In this document: positions 9,470-18,907 of the stretch, piece after piece
How the letters are laid out: the number at the start of each line of letters is the position of its first letter
Numbering within the stretch: position 1 is the stretch's first letter
Origin: Legionella wadsworthii DSM 21896 = ATCC 33877
Lineage (GTDB): Bacteria; Pseudomonadota; Gammaproteobacteria; Legionellales; Legionellaceae
Length of the DNA stretch: 64,000 nucleotides
Direction of reading: 5' to 3'
Assembly: GCF_000701265.1 (NCBI RefSeq)
Contig: NZ_KL370761.1
Span: forward strand, 101,268-165,267
Program-made: the position numbers and the translations under genes
The notes under the pieces: model-generated
What the model saw: only the letters and a program-made list of their open reading frames with translations
Database searches by the model: none
What the model was told of the DNA's origin: nothing

Positions 9470-11881
9470 TTAAAGTGTTAGTCCAGGTATATGAGTAACC
9501 ATTTTTGAAAACCCCTGATTTGCAGTAATGAAAGGAATTAACCTTTCTATTGCATTCAAAACAGAAGCCTCCTTAGGGGTTTCCCAATCCAAATAAAATT
9601 TTTTTTCAAACAGTGGTTTAATTGCTTCCGGTCTCGCCCAAAATATATTTCCTGAAGGAAAACTAAAATGATGCTCTGGCAAATTAGATAATTTCAATTG
9701 TCGAGCTATTTCCTCTGCAAATGCGCTGCAATCTCCCCAATCTAATAAATTAGGGTCATCGGCAAATACTAAGCCAAGTTTTGGATTGTTTTTAAACTCG
9801 TTTAAAATGAAATCGATCATTTGATACTGACCGCCTAGTAAATTTTCTACATGGAAAAGAAAGATTTTGCGGTATGACATATTTGTTTCAATACTTTTTT
9901 TTATATAAAAATATCCCATAACATCATATTTTTGTAACTCAGTTTGGAATTCATTCAATAATGGGCCGGATTCTGTTGATGAAATTTTTAATTTATAATT
10001 TATATGTTTAAAATTGGATAATTCATTTAATATTTTTTTATATAATGATTTATTCGTAGAAATATAAACATTGAAAAACGATTTTTTTTCTTGAATTCGA
10101 GTTAAAATTTCATGTAAAAAATTTAGAGAAAAAACTGGAATATAAAGGGCACATCGTAGTTCTTTATCATTAGGTACTAAATTACTATTGGGCGAGATTA
10201 TTTTTTCCTGCCAAGGCCCTTCTGGTTTTTCAGAATAAAGATAATCAGCAAATGGTTCCGCATATTCATTACGACAACCATGATAAATAGCATAAATATT
10301 TGGATTAAAACCAGGAGCCGGTTTTCTTAATAAATTGACCTTACTATGCCAGGATCTTATATATTTGCGGATCGCCTCTCGCCTCTCGAAATTTGGATTT
10401 CCAAAAAAATCTTCTTTGAAATCAATGGATGATTCTAAAATAAGACAATCCAGTTCTTCTTGATGAGCGCATTTTTTTTGGCGTCCCAAAAAACTCAGTA
10501 GACATGATATATAATTCTCCATATTAAAATATTTTCGCGCTAATGTTCTAATTTTCGAAGAAACTAAGGAATAATATTCTGGTGATTGATAAAATTTTAT
10601 AATTTTTTGCGTTGATTCTATAATGCTTAAATGAGAAACAATACATTCTGAAGTTATGGTATCTAGCGCCAAAATTTCAGCTATTCCTGTTCCTTTATCA
10701 AAACAAATAACTGGCTTACCCAACATCATTACATCAATAGCTACATTCGGTAATGGATCCAAACGAGAAGATAAATAGAATAGATCTATTTGTTGATATA
10801 AGGGAACTAAATCGGATAGTTCATCAATTAATTCAAAAGAATCACCAAGGTTAGATCGTTCAATTTGTTCCGCCAGATAACATGAGTAGGAAACATCGCC
10901 TTCTAAATCAAAACCGGCACCCACCCATATCATTTTAATATTAAATTCAGGATAACTGCGCTTAAGCTCAGCTGCTGTTGCTATAAATAAATCGACTCCT
11001 TTACGATAATGTATTGCACCAGCGCCTAAAATTAGAAAAGTTTTTGATGCATTCCTATATTTACTAATTAATTTAATCCATTCTTTCACTTTACTACACT
11101 GTTTTAACGAATCGTTATCTAGAGGCAAATGAGACTTACCTTGTGATAAAACGTATGTTAATGGGATCACATTCTTTGACAAATCATTAATTGCATTCTC
11201 TTGGACAATTTTAGCAGGAAAAACTATTGTTCCAGCCCAATGAAAGGCCTCTGAAAATTTATAATAAGGTCGCGTATATGCTGAGAACTCATGAATAAGC
11301 AACACATTAGGTATAAATCTCTTTGCTAACGGTTTCAATACCCAGAATGATTCTATTGAATTTACAATAGAAAAATTAATAGGATATTTTTCAATAAGGT
11401 TATTTACTAAATTATCGATGAAAATAGCATCAGAGAGTATTGAATTATCAATACTTATAATTGCATTACTCAGTTGTTCAAAAAATGGAGTAAGTGCTCC
11501 GCCGTTTAATAGTAAGATAACTAAGTTGAACTTTTTCTTTAACTCTCGTGCGATATTAAGAGCTAAAATTGGAGCTCCTGTTCTAGATGCATCATGGCTA
11601 ACTAATAGAATTGTTTCCCTTGTATTGCAAAATGGGGCTACCTTTTTATGTAAATTATAAGGACTTGCTCTCCTACCTTCCGCTTTACCATAATTTATAA
11701 AATGAAAATAAGGATCTATTTTAGCAACTGCAATATGAGGATATATTTTTAAATAATAATCTTCATCAAAATCGCACGGATACTCTTCCGGTAAAAAATC
11801 ATTTTTTTGATGAAACGTTTTTTTTGGAGCTGTCATGAAATTTGAAAAATTTATAACTGCTTTCTTAATCTTTTTCCTCAT
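9470..11881 (-). CDS. Glycosyltransferase fused to a rhamnan-synthesis-F (RgpF)-like domain
   Basis: The 803-residue protein has three parts. Residues about 35-75 hold the DEDYYLKIYPHIA / DPYFHFINYGKAEGRRASPY segment often found at the N-terminus of large polysaccharide glycosyltransferases. Residues about 85-450 are a GT4 domain, with LVSHDASRTGAPILALNIA, FLILGAGAIHYRKG and LSSRLDPLPNVAIDVMMLGKPVIC. Residues about 530-800 resemble RgpF, a family tied to rhamnose-glucose polysaccharide synthesis. That fits the dTDP-rhamnose genes nearby. The ATG has AAGGAT five bases upstream. It probably makes part of a rhamnose-containing chain. It is notably AT-rich. Confidence 0.8.
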   Translation of the reverse strand: MRKKIKKAVINFSNFMTAPKKTFHQKNDFLPEEYPCDFDEDYYLKIYPHIAVAKIDPYFHFINYGKAEGRRASPYNLHKKVAPFCNTRETILLVSHDASRTGAPILALNIARELKKKFNLVILLLNGGALTPFFEQLSNAIISIDNSILSDAIFIDNLVNNLIEKYPINFSIVNSIESFWVLKPLAKRFIPNVLLIHEFSAYTRPYYKFSEAFHWAGTIVFPAKIVQENAINDLSKNVIPLTYVLSQGKSHLPLDNDSLKQCSKVKEWIKLISKYRNASKTFLILGAGAIHYRKGVDLFIATAAELKRSYPEFNIKMIWVGAGFDLEGDVSYSCYLAEQIERSNLGDSFELIDELSDLVPLYQQIDLFYLSSRLDPLPNVAIDVMMLGKPVICFDKGTGIAEILALDTITSECIVSHLSIIESTQKIIKFYQSPEYYSLVSSKIRTLARKYFNMENYISCLLSFLGRQKKCAHQEELDCLILESSIDFKEDFFGNPNFERREAIRKYIRSWHSKVNLLRKPAPGFNPNIYAIYHGCRNEYAEPFADYLYSEKPEGPWQEKIISPNSNLVPNDKELRCALYIPVFSLNFLHEILTRIQEKKSFFNVYISTNKSLYKKILNELSNFKHINYKLKISSTESGPLLNEFQTELQKYDVMGYFYIKKSIETNMSYRKIFLFHVENLLGGQYQMIDFILNEFKNNPKLGLVFADDPNLLDWGDCSAFAEEIARQLKLSNLPEHHFSFPSGNIFWARPEAIKPLFEKKFYLDWETPKEASVLNAIERLIPFITANQGFSKMVTHIPGLTL

Positions 11882-12127
11882 TTACATCCTTATACAATTC
11901 AATACATCATACGTGTACTACTTCCCTATTATTTAAATATGGATTTTCGTCAGCTAGCTTTTAATGGATTTTTACACCAAATAAAAATCTGTAGTAAGTT
12001 GACGTTACATTGTTGTGAATTCTTATTTAAATGGTATTTAATACATTAACCTTTCCAATATAATTATGCAATTTCAGAAAAATTCATTTATAAATTTTGA
12101 TAATATGATATGAAATAATTAATTTTT

Positions 12128-13465
12128 TCATAAAATTGCATCATAAACCTCAATCGTTTTTTCTGCCATAGCTTTTGTTGTGTTAAAATAATTGGTTTTT
12201 AGTGACAGCTCTTTTAAATTATCTTTATTCTTGATAATTTTTTTTAATACTCTTTCTAAATCATCAACACTACCCCGTTCAAAGACATATCCATTAGTTC
12301 CTACATCAACAAATTCTGTCATTCCTGCAACATCGGAAACAACGACAGGAGTATGAGTGGCGAGCGAGTTTAAAAGTACTAAAGGACTATTTTCATACCA
12401 ACGAGAAGGGATAATGCACAAATCCAAGTGATTAAAAATTTCCTCCATTTTATTTTTTTCAAATACACCCAGAAAATGAATGTTGTGTCCTTTCGCTTTA
12501 GTAAACAACGTCTCCATATATTCCGCGTCCTGATCTTTTGGGCCATAGATTCGAAGTTCAGCACTCCCCCTGGGCAACCTGCAAAATGCATTAATTAATA
12601 TATCGACTCCTTTGTGAGGGGCTATTTGGCCAATATAACCAAAAATAGGTTTTGTATCTTTTTCTTTTTCTGATTTAGAATTGCGGTTTATATCTACTCC
12701 AAATGAGATTTTTTGCATTGGATTTAAAAAACCATTATTTTTGTAGGCACTATATAAAAATTGGGTGGGAGCAATTACAGTTTTATAGGTCGAATACAAG
12801 GACAACAGCGTATCAGGCCGACGTATTAGATCCTCAATTAACCCATCAAATGAACCATGACGTAGGTTTGGATGTTTTCTTAGTAAATTTGATAATTGAG
12901 CTGCACGAGGAAATTGTCCCTTTTTTATCAGCCATTGTAATAATTTATTATCACTCTCTATGTAATTCGCGTCCTTTATGTAACATGCAATGCAATTATT
13001 GCGGCTCCGTGAGGGACCGGAGCACAAACTACCATTTGAAGCTTCGAGCTTGTTATTAAAACAAAAACCATAAAAATCTGTGAACGTTGCAAAAGTTGGA
13101 ATCCCAAGCTCCGAAGTTACCTCCAATAGAGCAGCGGTATGATTAATTAAATGGGTTACATGTACTATATCTGGTTTTATAGTTTTTAAAACCTGCTCCA
13201 AAATGGGACGCATTTCAACCTGATAATAAGTATCTTTTACTCGAGAATTTGGTAATTTATTTTTATCAATTATAGTGACAGGTATATCTTGAAATGTATA
13301 GTGAGAGATTGTCTCTGGTGCAGCCGCTTCTCCTGTAAAAATACCAGATACTACATGCACGTCGAAACCCATAATTTTATAATTTTTAGCCAACTCTAGA
13401 GTATAAGTTTCCGTACCATAAAAATGATTTGGAAAAAAACAGTGTACAAAAAAAACTATTTTCAT
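12128..13465 (-). CDS. GT4-family glycosyltransferase
   Basis: A 445-residue GT-B glycosyltransferase. The N-terminal half opens MKIVFFVHCFFPNHFYGTET with the family's glycine/aromatic acceptor loop, and a cysteine-rich insertion (CSGPSRSRNNCIACYIKD) sits near residue 155. The C-terminal Rossmann half has FGYIGQIAPHKGVDILINAF and the donor-binding IPSRWYENSPLVLLNSLATH. It starts four bases after the stop of the large fusion gene upstream, so the two are co-translated. It acts in the cytoplasm on the growing O-chain. Specificity is unknown. A 246-base AT-rich gap without evident genes separates it from the next gene of the block. Confidence 0.85.
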   Translation of the reverse strand: MKIVFFVHCFFPNHFYGTETYTLELAKNYKIMGFDVHVVSGIFTGEAAAPETISHYTFQDIPVTIIDKNKLPNSRVKDTYYQVEMRPILEQVLKTIKPDIVHVTHLINHTAALLEVTSELGIPTFATFTDFYGFCFNNKLEASNGSLCSGPSRSRNNCIACYIKDANYIESDNKLLQWLIKKGQFPRAAQLSNLLRKHPNLRHGSFDGLIEDLIRRPDTLLSLYSTYKTVIAPTQFLYSAYKNNGFLNPMQKISFGVDINRNSKSEKEKDTKPIFGYIGQIAPHKGVDILINAFCRLPRGSAELRIYGPKDQDAEYMETLFTKAKGHNIHFLGVFEKNKMEEIFNHLDLCIIPSRWYENSPLVLLNSLATHTPVVVSDVAGMTEFVDVGTNGYVFERGSVDDLERVLKKIIKNKDNLKELSLKTNYFNTTKAMAEKTIEVYDAIL

Positions 13466-13468
13466 TTT

Positions 13469-16078
13469 CTATCCAATTAATTCTGAATAAACTTCCCTAT
13501 ATGCACCTATCATGGATTCGAGGGAAAATAATTCTTGAGCGCGCTTTTGATTTTCTTTGCCAATGGCGGCACATTCTTGAGGATCATTCAATAAGTTAAT
13601 AATTATTTCGGACAGTTTTTCTGAATCGCCAGGGGGGGCTAAAACAGAATGATTATTTAAAATTTCAGCTATTCCACCTACATTATATCCAACTACTGGA
13701 ATTCCCATGTTCATTGCAAATGGGCTTACTTGTCCAAAGCTTTCTTTCCAAACGGGGGCAACAAATAAGTCCATCCGGGAATATAGTTCTGGCAAAGATG
13801 TGTAATCCACATAACCAGTAAATTCAAAATTTTCTTCAACTTGAGCCTCTTTTACTTTATTGATGTATAGATCAAGATATGTTCCGCCTCCCACAATAAT
13901 TACTTTCGTTTCGCGTTTCCTTTGAGCTACTTTAATGAAAGGATCTATAGATTGCTCATTCAACTTATCCGTTTCTAGACGATATACCATTCCAATGCAA
14001 TTTTTAGGTGCAATAAACTCTTCTTTTCTGATAAACAAATCAAAATTACTTCCTGGGTAAATGGTTATGTGATCTGAACCTTGTGATCCAAATTGCTCTT
14101 GCACATAATTACTAACGTAAATATAACGCTTTATAAAATTAGCACAATAAGGTTCGATTGGTGTATTAATATTCTCTATTGCTGGATAATCTAGCTTTTT
14201 AATTGCTTGGAAAAAAATATCATACCACCAATAATCACAACTTCCCCAATAATGGATATGAATCAACTCTGGATTATATTGAGTTAAAATGTAAGTTGCT
14301 TCATCTGAACTAGGATTTGAAAGAATTGTTACATCTACTCCTGGGTAGGGAGAATCTTCTAGGCTTTGGGATGTGATTACTTTATGTTGGTATTTTTCTC
14401 CGAGATTTTCGACTAGGTCTGTAACTAACCTAGATGATCCTCCAAGAAAGAAATTCGGTATTATATGTAATATTAGTGGTTTTAAAGATAATTTATCGGT
14501 ATTCGATGTGGACAGCAACATTTCCTTATGATCTGTTTTTTCTATTTTATTATTCAATTTAAATTTTATTTTATTTGTAATAAACCCGAATATCTTATAC
14601 CCAATATTTATGTACTTAATCACCTTAGTTTGTTCTTTTTTAATGCTCTTTCTTATTTTAAACCACTTGGATGTTCTTATACTATTTATACGTGAACGCA
14701 ACATTTTTTTATTCTCTAGTAAAAGATTTACCTGCTTTTTTAAACGAAATTCATTTTTTAATAAATTCTTCATTTGAAAATGCAGGTTTTTATTATTGTC
14801 TGACAGTTGCTCGATCTCATTTTTTAAATTATTTTGAATTTCTAAAAGATTACTTATATGAATTTTTAGATTATTTTCATTTTCTAATAGATTACTTATA
14901 TGTTGTTTTTGATTATTTTCATTCTCTAAAAGATTACTCACATGCTGTTTTAAATTATTTTCATTCTCTAAAAGATTACTCACATGCTGTTTTAAATTAT
15001 TTTCATTCTCCAAAAGATTACTCACATGTTGTTTTAAATTATTTTCATTCTCTAAAAGATTACTCACATGTTGTTTTAAATTATTTTCATTATCTAAAAG
15101 ATTTTTTACATGAAGTTTTAGAGTATCTTGAGCTTCTGATAATTCGTTTATTTCGTGTTTTAAATAAAAATAAATATGGTTTCGAGTATGAATCTCTTCT
15201 TCTTTATTTAATAAGTTTATACTTTGCAACTTTGATCTGATTTCAAAAAAATTCGAGTTTTTAATATTAGGTAAGATATGAAAGTTTCGTGCTGAACAAG
15301 TTAACCCAGCGAAACCAGACAGCTTAGCATTCAAACCGTCCTCAGATTTGGCATTTAAAATGAAATTTTCTTCGTAAGGATAAATTCCATTGACATCCAA
15401 GGAATCGCACCCAAGGCTACTAAAAAATAATTTTAAGGATTTTGCAGAATAATAAACTAAATGTGCTGGTGGATATCGGTATTTCCACGTAGCAGGATTT
15501 ATTATGGCTTCTGTTGATCGCGCATTCGGGGTGGTTATAACTATGGTAGTATTTTTTCCAATGCATCCTTTATCAAATAAATTAAAAAAAAGTTCATAAG
15601 GATTGGATAAATGTTCAATTACATCGAACATTGTGATTAAATTAAATTCTAACGAAGGTAATTCACTAACATCAGAAAAGATTTTAATTTTCTCTCCATG
15701 CCTATCGTTTGCTATTTTTCGCGCATGAGCAGATTTTTCTATTCCCCAACAACTTAAACCCTTTTCTGCCGCTATAGATAGCTGAGTGCCGTACGCACAG
15801 CCAATATCCAAAATGGAAGTATTCTTTGAAATTGGAAATTTGTTTATTAATTCATGGAATAAAGGTATTACAGGTTCAGTATCTAAATCGTAATCTTCAT
15901 AGCCACCAATAACTTTTCCCGAAAAATATTCCTCTTGATCATAAAAGCTATTTATTATTTCATTGCTGGGCATGGGCCATACAAAATCTGAATCACACGA
16001 TAAACATAGCCAAACTTTATAAGAATTTGAATTACATAAAAATTGTGTGTTGGATAAAAAGCATATTGGACATTCCAT
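13469..16078 (-). CDS. Methyltransferase - coiled coil - GT4 glycosyltransferase fusion, possible chain-length ruler
   Basis: The 869-residue protein has three clear parts. Residues 1-30 form a Cys-rich knuckle (CPICF...CLSCD) and about 40-230 a class I SAM methyltransferase (SILDIGCAYGTQLSIAAEKG, then MFDVIEHLSNP). Residues 320-459 are ten 14-residue units of the type LKQHVSNLLENENN, with leucine every seven residues, predicting a long coiled coil. Residues about 530-868 are a GT4 domain (HIIPNFFLGGSSRLVTDL, WKESFGQVSPFAMNMGIPV). WbdD in E. coli O9a likewise holds a terminating modifying enzyme on a coiled coil whose length sets O-chain length. A similar role here is inferred. Genes for a methyltransferase and Wzt lie immediately upstream. 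Confidence 0.85.
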   Translation of the reverse strand: MECPICFLSNTQFLCNSNSYKVWLCLSCDSDFVWPMPSNEIINSFYDQEEYFSGKVIGGYEDYDLDTEPVIPLFHELINKFPISKNTSILDIGCAYGTQLSIAAEKGLSCWGIEKSAHARKIANDRHGEKIKIFSDVSELPSLEFNLITMFDVIEHLSNPYELFFNLFDKGCIGKNTTIVITTPNARSTEAIINPATWKYRYPPAHLVYYSAKSLKLFFSSLGCDSLDVNGIYPYEENFILNAKSEDGLNAKLSGFAGLTCSARNFHILPNIKNSNFFEIRSKLQSINLLNKEEEIHTRNHIYFYLKHEINELSEAQDTLKLHVKNLLDNENNLKQHVSNLLENENNLKQHVSNLLENENNLKQHVSNLLENENNLKQHVSNLLENENNQKQHISNLLENENNLKIHISNLLEIQNNLKNEIEQLSDNNKNLHFQMKNLLKNEFRLKKQVNLLLENKKMLRSRINSIRTSKWFKIRKSIKKEQTKVIKYINIGYKIFGFITNKIKFKLNNKIEKTDHKEMLLSTSNTDKLSLKPLILHIIPNFFLGGSSRLVTDLVENLGEKYQHKVITSQSLEDSPYPGVDVTILSNPSSDEATYILTQYNPELIHIHYWGSCDYWWYDIFFQAIKKLDYPAIENINTPIEPYCANFIKRYIYVSNYVQEQFGSQGSDHITIYPGSNFDLFIRKEEFIAPKNCIGMVYRLETDKLNEQSIDPFIKVAQRKRETKVIIVGGGTYLDLYINKVKEAQVEENFEFTGYVDYTSLPELYSRMDLFVAPVWKESFGQVSPFAMNMGIPVVGYNVGGIAEILNNHSVLAPPGDSEKLSEIIINLLNDPQECAAIGKENQKRAQELFSLESMIGAYREVYSELIG
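14828..15121 (-). repeat. 42-bp in-frame tandem repeat (seven units, four nearly identical)
   Basis: Seven 42-base units encode 14-residue coiled-coil repeats in the methyltransferase-GT4 fusion. The four units at 14923-14964, 14965-15006, 15007-15048 and 15049-15090 differ from each other at only one or two bases. That points to recent duplication and probable copy-number variation. Every unit change keeps the frame. Flanking units have diverged. Confidence 0.95.
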
Positions 16079-16097
16079 CTACCTAAATACTCCTTTA

Positions 16098-16790
16098 TTA
16101 AAATTTTCTCTCAGCAACACACATCCAATTTAATGTATCCTCTGTATCTTTTACCTTTTTATCTAAAAAAAAGGCAAGTTTGTTAATGCATTTATTTAAC
16201 CATCTCTTTTTAATGCCTCGCTCATGCAAATGACTCAAGAATATTTGCCCAATTAAAGCATATACTCCGCCACAGGGGTGAATTGTCTTCATTACAAATC
16301 CATTTTTCTCAAGTAAGTTAGTTAAACCATATTTTGTAAATCGAAAATAATCGAATGGAATTTCATGATGTCTCCATTGCATAGGTACAGTAATAAGCAT
16401 TGTGCCTCCTATTTTTACCACCCTACGACATTCGCCAAGATAAAAGTTAACATCAGGTACATGTTCTAACGTTTGCGTAGACAATAGGGTGTCAATGCTT
16501 TGATCACTAAGAGGAAGTTGTTCTCCAGGCTCTATTTCGAGATCCAATTCTATTTCAGAAGAAGAAGAAACATCTGCACCAATATATTTAGTGAGCTTTG
16601 GTAAAAAAAGATTTTTATAAGGTTGCCCGCCACAACCATAATCTAGCATAACTCCGTAAGCCTCATGGAAAGCCACGTTTTTTAACCAATCTTCTATTAG
16701 TGATAAAGAAATATAGTGCGGGTGATCTATAGATGCACCTGGCTCATTTTGTCGAACTAACCCAGCTAAAGCAGTTTTTATTGAGTTCAT
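16098..16790 (-). CDS. Class I SAM-dependent methyltransferase
   Basis: A 230-residue Methyltransf_11-like protein. SAM-binding motif I is MLDYGCGGQPYKNLF near residue 43; the acidic loop is YIGADVSSSSEIELDLE; motif II is IDTLLSTQTLEHVPD near 100; and the RVVKIGGTMLITVPM strand follows. The ATG overlaps the wzt stop by four bases (ATGA), so it is translationally coupled to the exporter ATPase. In ABC-exported O-antigens with a Wzt carbohydrate-binding domain, a terminal modification such as methylation is the export signal, so this enzyme is a candidate capping enzyme. The substrate is not known from sequence. Confidence 0.85.
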   Translation of the reverse strand: MNSIKTALAGLVRQNEPGASIDHPHYISLSLIEDWLKNVAFHEAYGVMLDYGCGGQPYKNLFLPKLTKYIGADVSSSSEIELDLEIEPGEQLPLSDQSIDTLLSTQTLEHVPDVNFYLGECRRVVKIGGTMLITVPMQWRHHEIPFDYFRFTKYGLTNLLEKNGFVMKTIHPCGGVYALIGQIFLSHLHERGIKKRWLNKCINKLAFFLDKKVKDTEDTLNWMCVAERKF

Positions 16791-18019
16791 TTGACTAATT
16801 CCTTTTCTGATTTAAGTGGATACCAATGACAAGGATGTATAAATTTACCCCAAGTTTGGTAAAAAGCTTTGACAGAAAAAGGGAGGCACAATTCTGTTAT
16901 GGCATAACATATCTGATGATCGGTACTATAGGCTCCAAATGCTACCTGATACTCGCCTGGAGCTAGGCAAAGTTCTGGGAATGTTACAGCGCCTAGAAGA
17001 ATTTGATCTTTTTCTACATTAGTCCAAAAAACCTCCTTCTCTCGGCTGGTTTGACCTATGAACCAATCGCCATCCATTCGATATATACTTATAGCAAAAA
17101 CAATTGCATCAATATAAGATTCAGCTTTTAATGCAAATTCAAATGTTAAAATATCTCCTACGTAGAACAAACGGGTTTCTATTCCAGTTTCATTTAGTAT
17201 TCGTAAAGAAGTAAAATGAGCTTTTCCAGTTTCATATTGTGGAGGAAGCGCTTTTACAAGAGGAGTATTTTTTTTCTCATTTCCTGGGAGAGCCTCTAAA
17301 GAATATTGTTGACATATTTCTACAGGATGGCCAATTGATATTACTACCCCATTTTTAATCCATAGAACCTTATCGCAGATAAATTGCATTGTGCTCAGAT
17401 CATGGGATACAAAAAGAATACTGGATCCTCTATTTTTTAATTCTTTAATCTTTTCAATACACTTATTTTGAAATGCAATATCCCCCACGCTTAAAGCTTC
17501 ATCGATAATTAATACACTTGGATTAGTGTATACAGCCACAGAAAACGCCAATCGCACGAACATGCCGCTTGAATAAGTTTTAACAGGTTGATCAATGAAA
17601 TTACCAATATCTGCGAAAGAAACGATGTCTTTATATCTTGAATCTATCTCTTCTCGACTTAAACCCAGGACGGTAGCATTAAGGTATACGTTTTCACGCC
17701 CGGTGAATTCAGGGTTAAAACCTGAACCTAATTCTAATAGAGCAGCAATACGACCATTAGTTGATACATCCCCTGAAGTTGGATTTAAAATACCACAAAT
17801 GATCTGTAAGAGAGTTGATTTTCCACTACCATTACGTCCAATTATACCAACTGTCTCTCCCTTTTTTACTTCAAAAGAAATATCTTGCAGCGCCCAGAAT
17901 TCTCTACCGAATTGCTTACGTCCGCGATGAATCATTTGTAGCAAACGCTCGTGGGGTTTATTATAAATTCGGTAGCATTTACTTACTTGATCTACTTTAA
18001 TAGCAATATTAGAGGACAT
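16787..18019 (-). CDS. wzt: O-antigen ABC exporter ATPase with C-terminal domain (Wzt)
   Basis: ATP-hydrolysing subunit of the Wzm/Wzt exporter that moves undecaprenyl-linked polysaccharide across the inner membrane. The start giving MSSNIAIKVDQVSKCYRIY is preferred (410 residues), because AAGGA lies about ten bases upstream; another ATG at 18031 has no well-placed ribosome site. Walker A GRNGSGKST is at residues 61-69, the signature YSSGM follows near 150, and Walker B is VLIIDEALSVGD. Residues about 250-400 form the extra C-terminal domain that in Wzt proteins binds the capped glycan end. It overlaps wzm by 11 bases and the next methyltransferase by four. Confidence 0.93.
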   Translation of the reverse strand: MSSNIAIKVDQVSKCYRIYNKPHERLLQMIHRGRKQFGREFWALQDISFEVKKGETVGIIGRNGSGKSTLLQIICGILNPTSGDVSTNGRIAALLELGSGFNPEFTGRENVYLNATVLGLSREEIDSRYKDIVSFADIGNFIDQPVKTYSSGMFVRLAFSVAVYTNPSVLIIDEALSVGDIAFQNKCIEKIKELKNRGSSILFVSHDLSTMQFICDKVLWIKNGVVISIGHPVEICQQYSLEALPGNEKKNTPLVKALPPQYETGKAHFTSLRILNETGIETRLFYVGDILTFEFALKAESYIDAIVFAISIYRMDGDWFIGQTSREKEVFWTNVEKDQILLGAVTFPELCLAPGEYQVAFGAYSTDHQICYAITELCLPFSVKAFYQTWGKFIHPCHWYPLKSEKELVK

Positions 18020-18830
18020 CTGCAAATCCATCCTTAGTTTTCTGAAATCCTAAAAATCCTAAGTACGCGACACAAAAACTAATAATAAAAAAAACAGCAA
18101 CAGGCGACCAAGAAGGTAATTTTCCAAATATTACAAGACTTCTTGCATGTTCTATTATGAAAGTTAATGGATTAAACCATAAAATGTTTTGAAAAATTTG
18201 GGGTAACATAGTTATTGAATAGAAGACTGGTGAAAGATACATGACTATTTGAAGTACAAAAGCCATCATGTGAGCAATGTCTCTTATATAAACGCCAGCA
18301 GAACAAAGAAACCAACTCATTCCTAAAGTGAACAGAATTAAGGGTATAAACAAAAGAGGGAGAAATATAATGGTGGCATAAATTTTACCTAATATAAAGA
18401 AACTGAATAAAATCAGAATCAAAGTATTAATTATGGCGTGAAACAGTGCAGTTCCTATGACCACCCAAGGGTAAACTTCTACTGGAAACACCACCTTTTT
18501 AACTAAATTTGTATTACTTACAATCATCGAAGGGGATCGACTTACGCATTCAGAGAAAAAATTTAAAATAATTAATCCCACATAGATCAGCAGTGAATAC
18601 ATGAGATTATTAGTTACACCAGGCCATTGGACTCGCATGAAAACACCAAACACAAGCGTGTACAGACCCAGCATTAATAAGGGTGCAAGGATCAACCATA
18701 GTAATCCAGCAAAGGAACCACGATATCTCATTAAGATATCTCGTTTGACCAATTGAAAAATTAAATCATGATAACGCCATAACATCAAAAACATTTGTGC
18801 GGGATGATTTTTTGATAACGAATTATCCAT
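18009..18830 (-). CDS. wzm: O-antigen ABC exporter permease (Wzm)
   Basis: Integral-membrane half of the ABC-2 polysaccharide exporter. The 273-residue protein has six hydrophobic segments and the conserved N-terminal amphipathic stretch LVKRDILMRYRGSFAGLLWL typical of Wzm/KpsM/TagG proteins. VLQIVMYLSPVFYS in the distal half is also a family signature. It is the first gene of the long minus-strand block ending in the O-acyltransferase at 6344, and overlaps wzt. Its presence, and the absence of any wzx or wzy here, says the polymer is exported by the ABC-dependent route. Confidence 0.93.
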   Translation of the reverse strand: MDNSLSKNHPAQMFLMLWRYHDLIFQLVKRDILMRYRGSFAGLLWLILAPLLMLGLYTLVFGVFMRVQWPGVTNNLMYSLLIYVGLIILNFFSECVSRSPSMIVSNTNLVKKVVFPVEVYPWVVIGTALFHAIINTLILILFSFFILGKIYATIIFLPLLFIPLILFTLGMSWFLCSAGVYIRDIAHMMAFVLQIVMYLSPVFYSITMLPQIFQNILWFNPLTFIIEHARSLVIFGKLPSWSPVAVFFIISFCVAYLGFLGFQKTKDGFADVL

Positions 18831-18877
18831 TTTCTTCCTTAAAAACCTACCTCCAAACGTAACAACTATATAACAAT

Positions 18878-18907
18878 ATTATATTTAAAAACACCATATC
18901 AATGTAA
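18878..18907 (-). promoter_or_regulatory. Candidate promoter for the wzm-wzt block
   Basis: On the minus strand TTACAT (18902-18907) is followed after 18 bases by a perfect TATAAT (18878-18883), about 50 bases before the wzm ATG. The region is very AT-rich, so chance matches are likely. A pair of ATGTAAGTTT direct repeats starts at 18902 and 18927, one overlapping the -35 box. Confidence 0.4.

Noticed and set aside
14828..15121. CRISPR-like regular repeats
   Set aside because: The units are adjacent with no spacers and are in frame within a coiled-coil protein.
14671..15240. 189-codon plus-strand open frame across the 42-bp repeats
   Set aside because: It is the antisense of the repeat-bearing coiled coil; its length follows from repeat periodicity, and it has no ribosome site.
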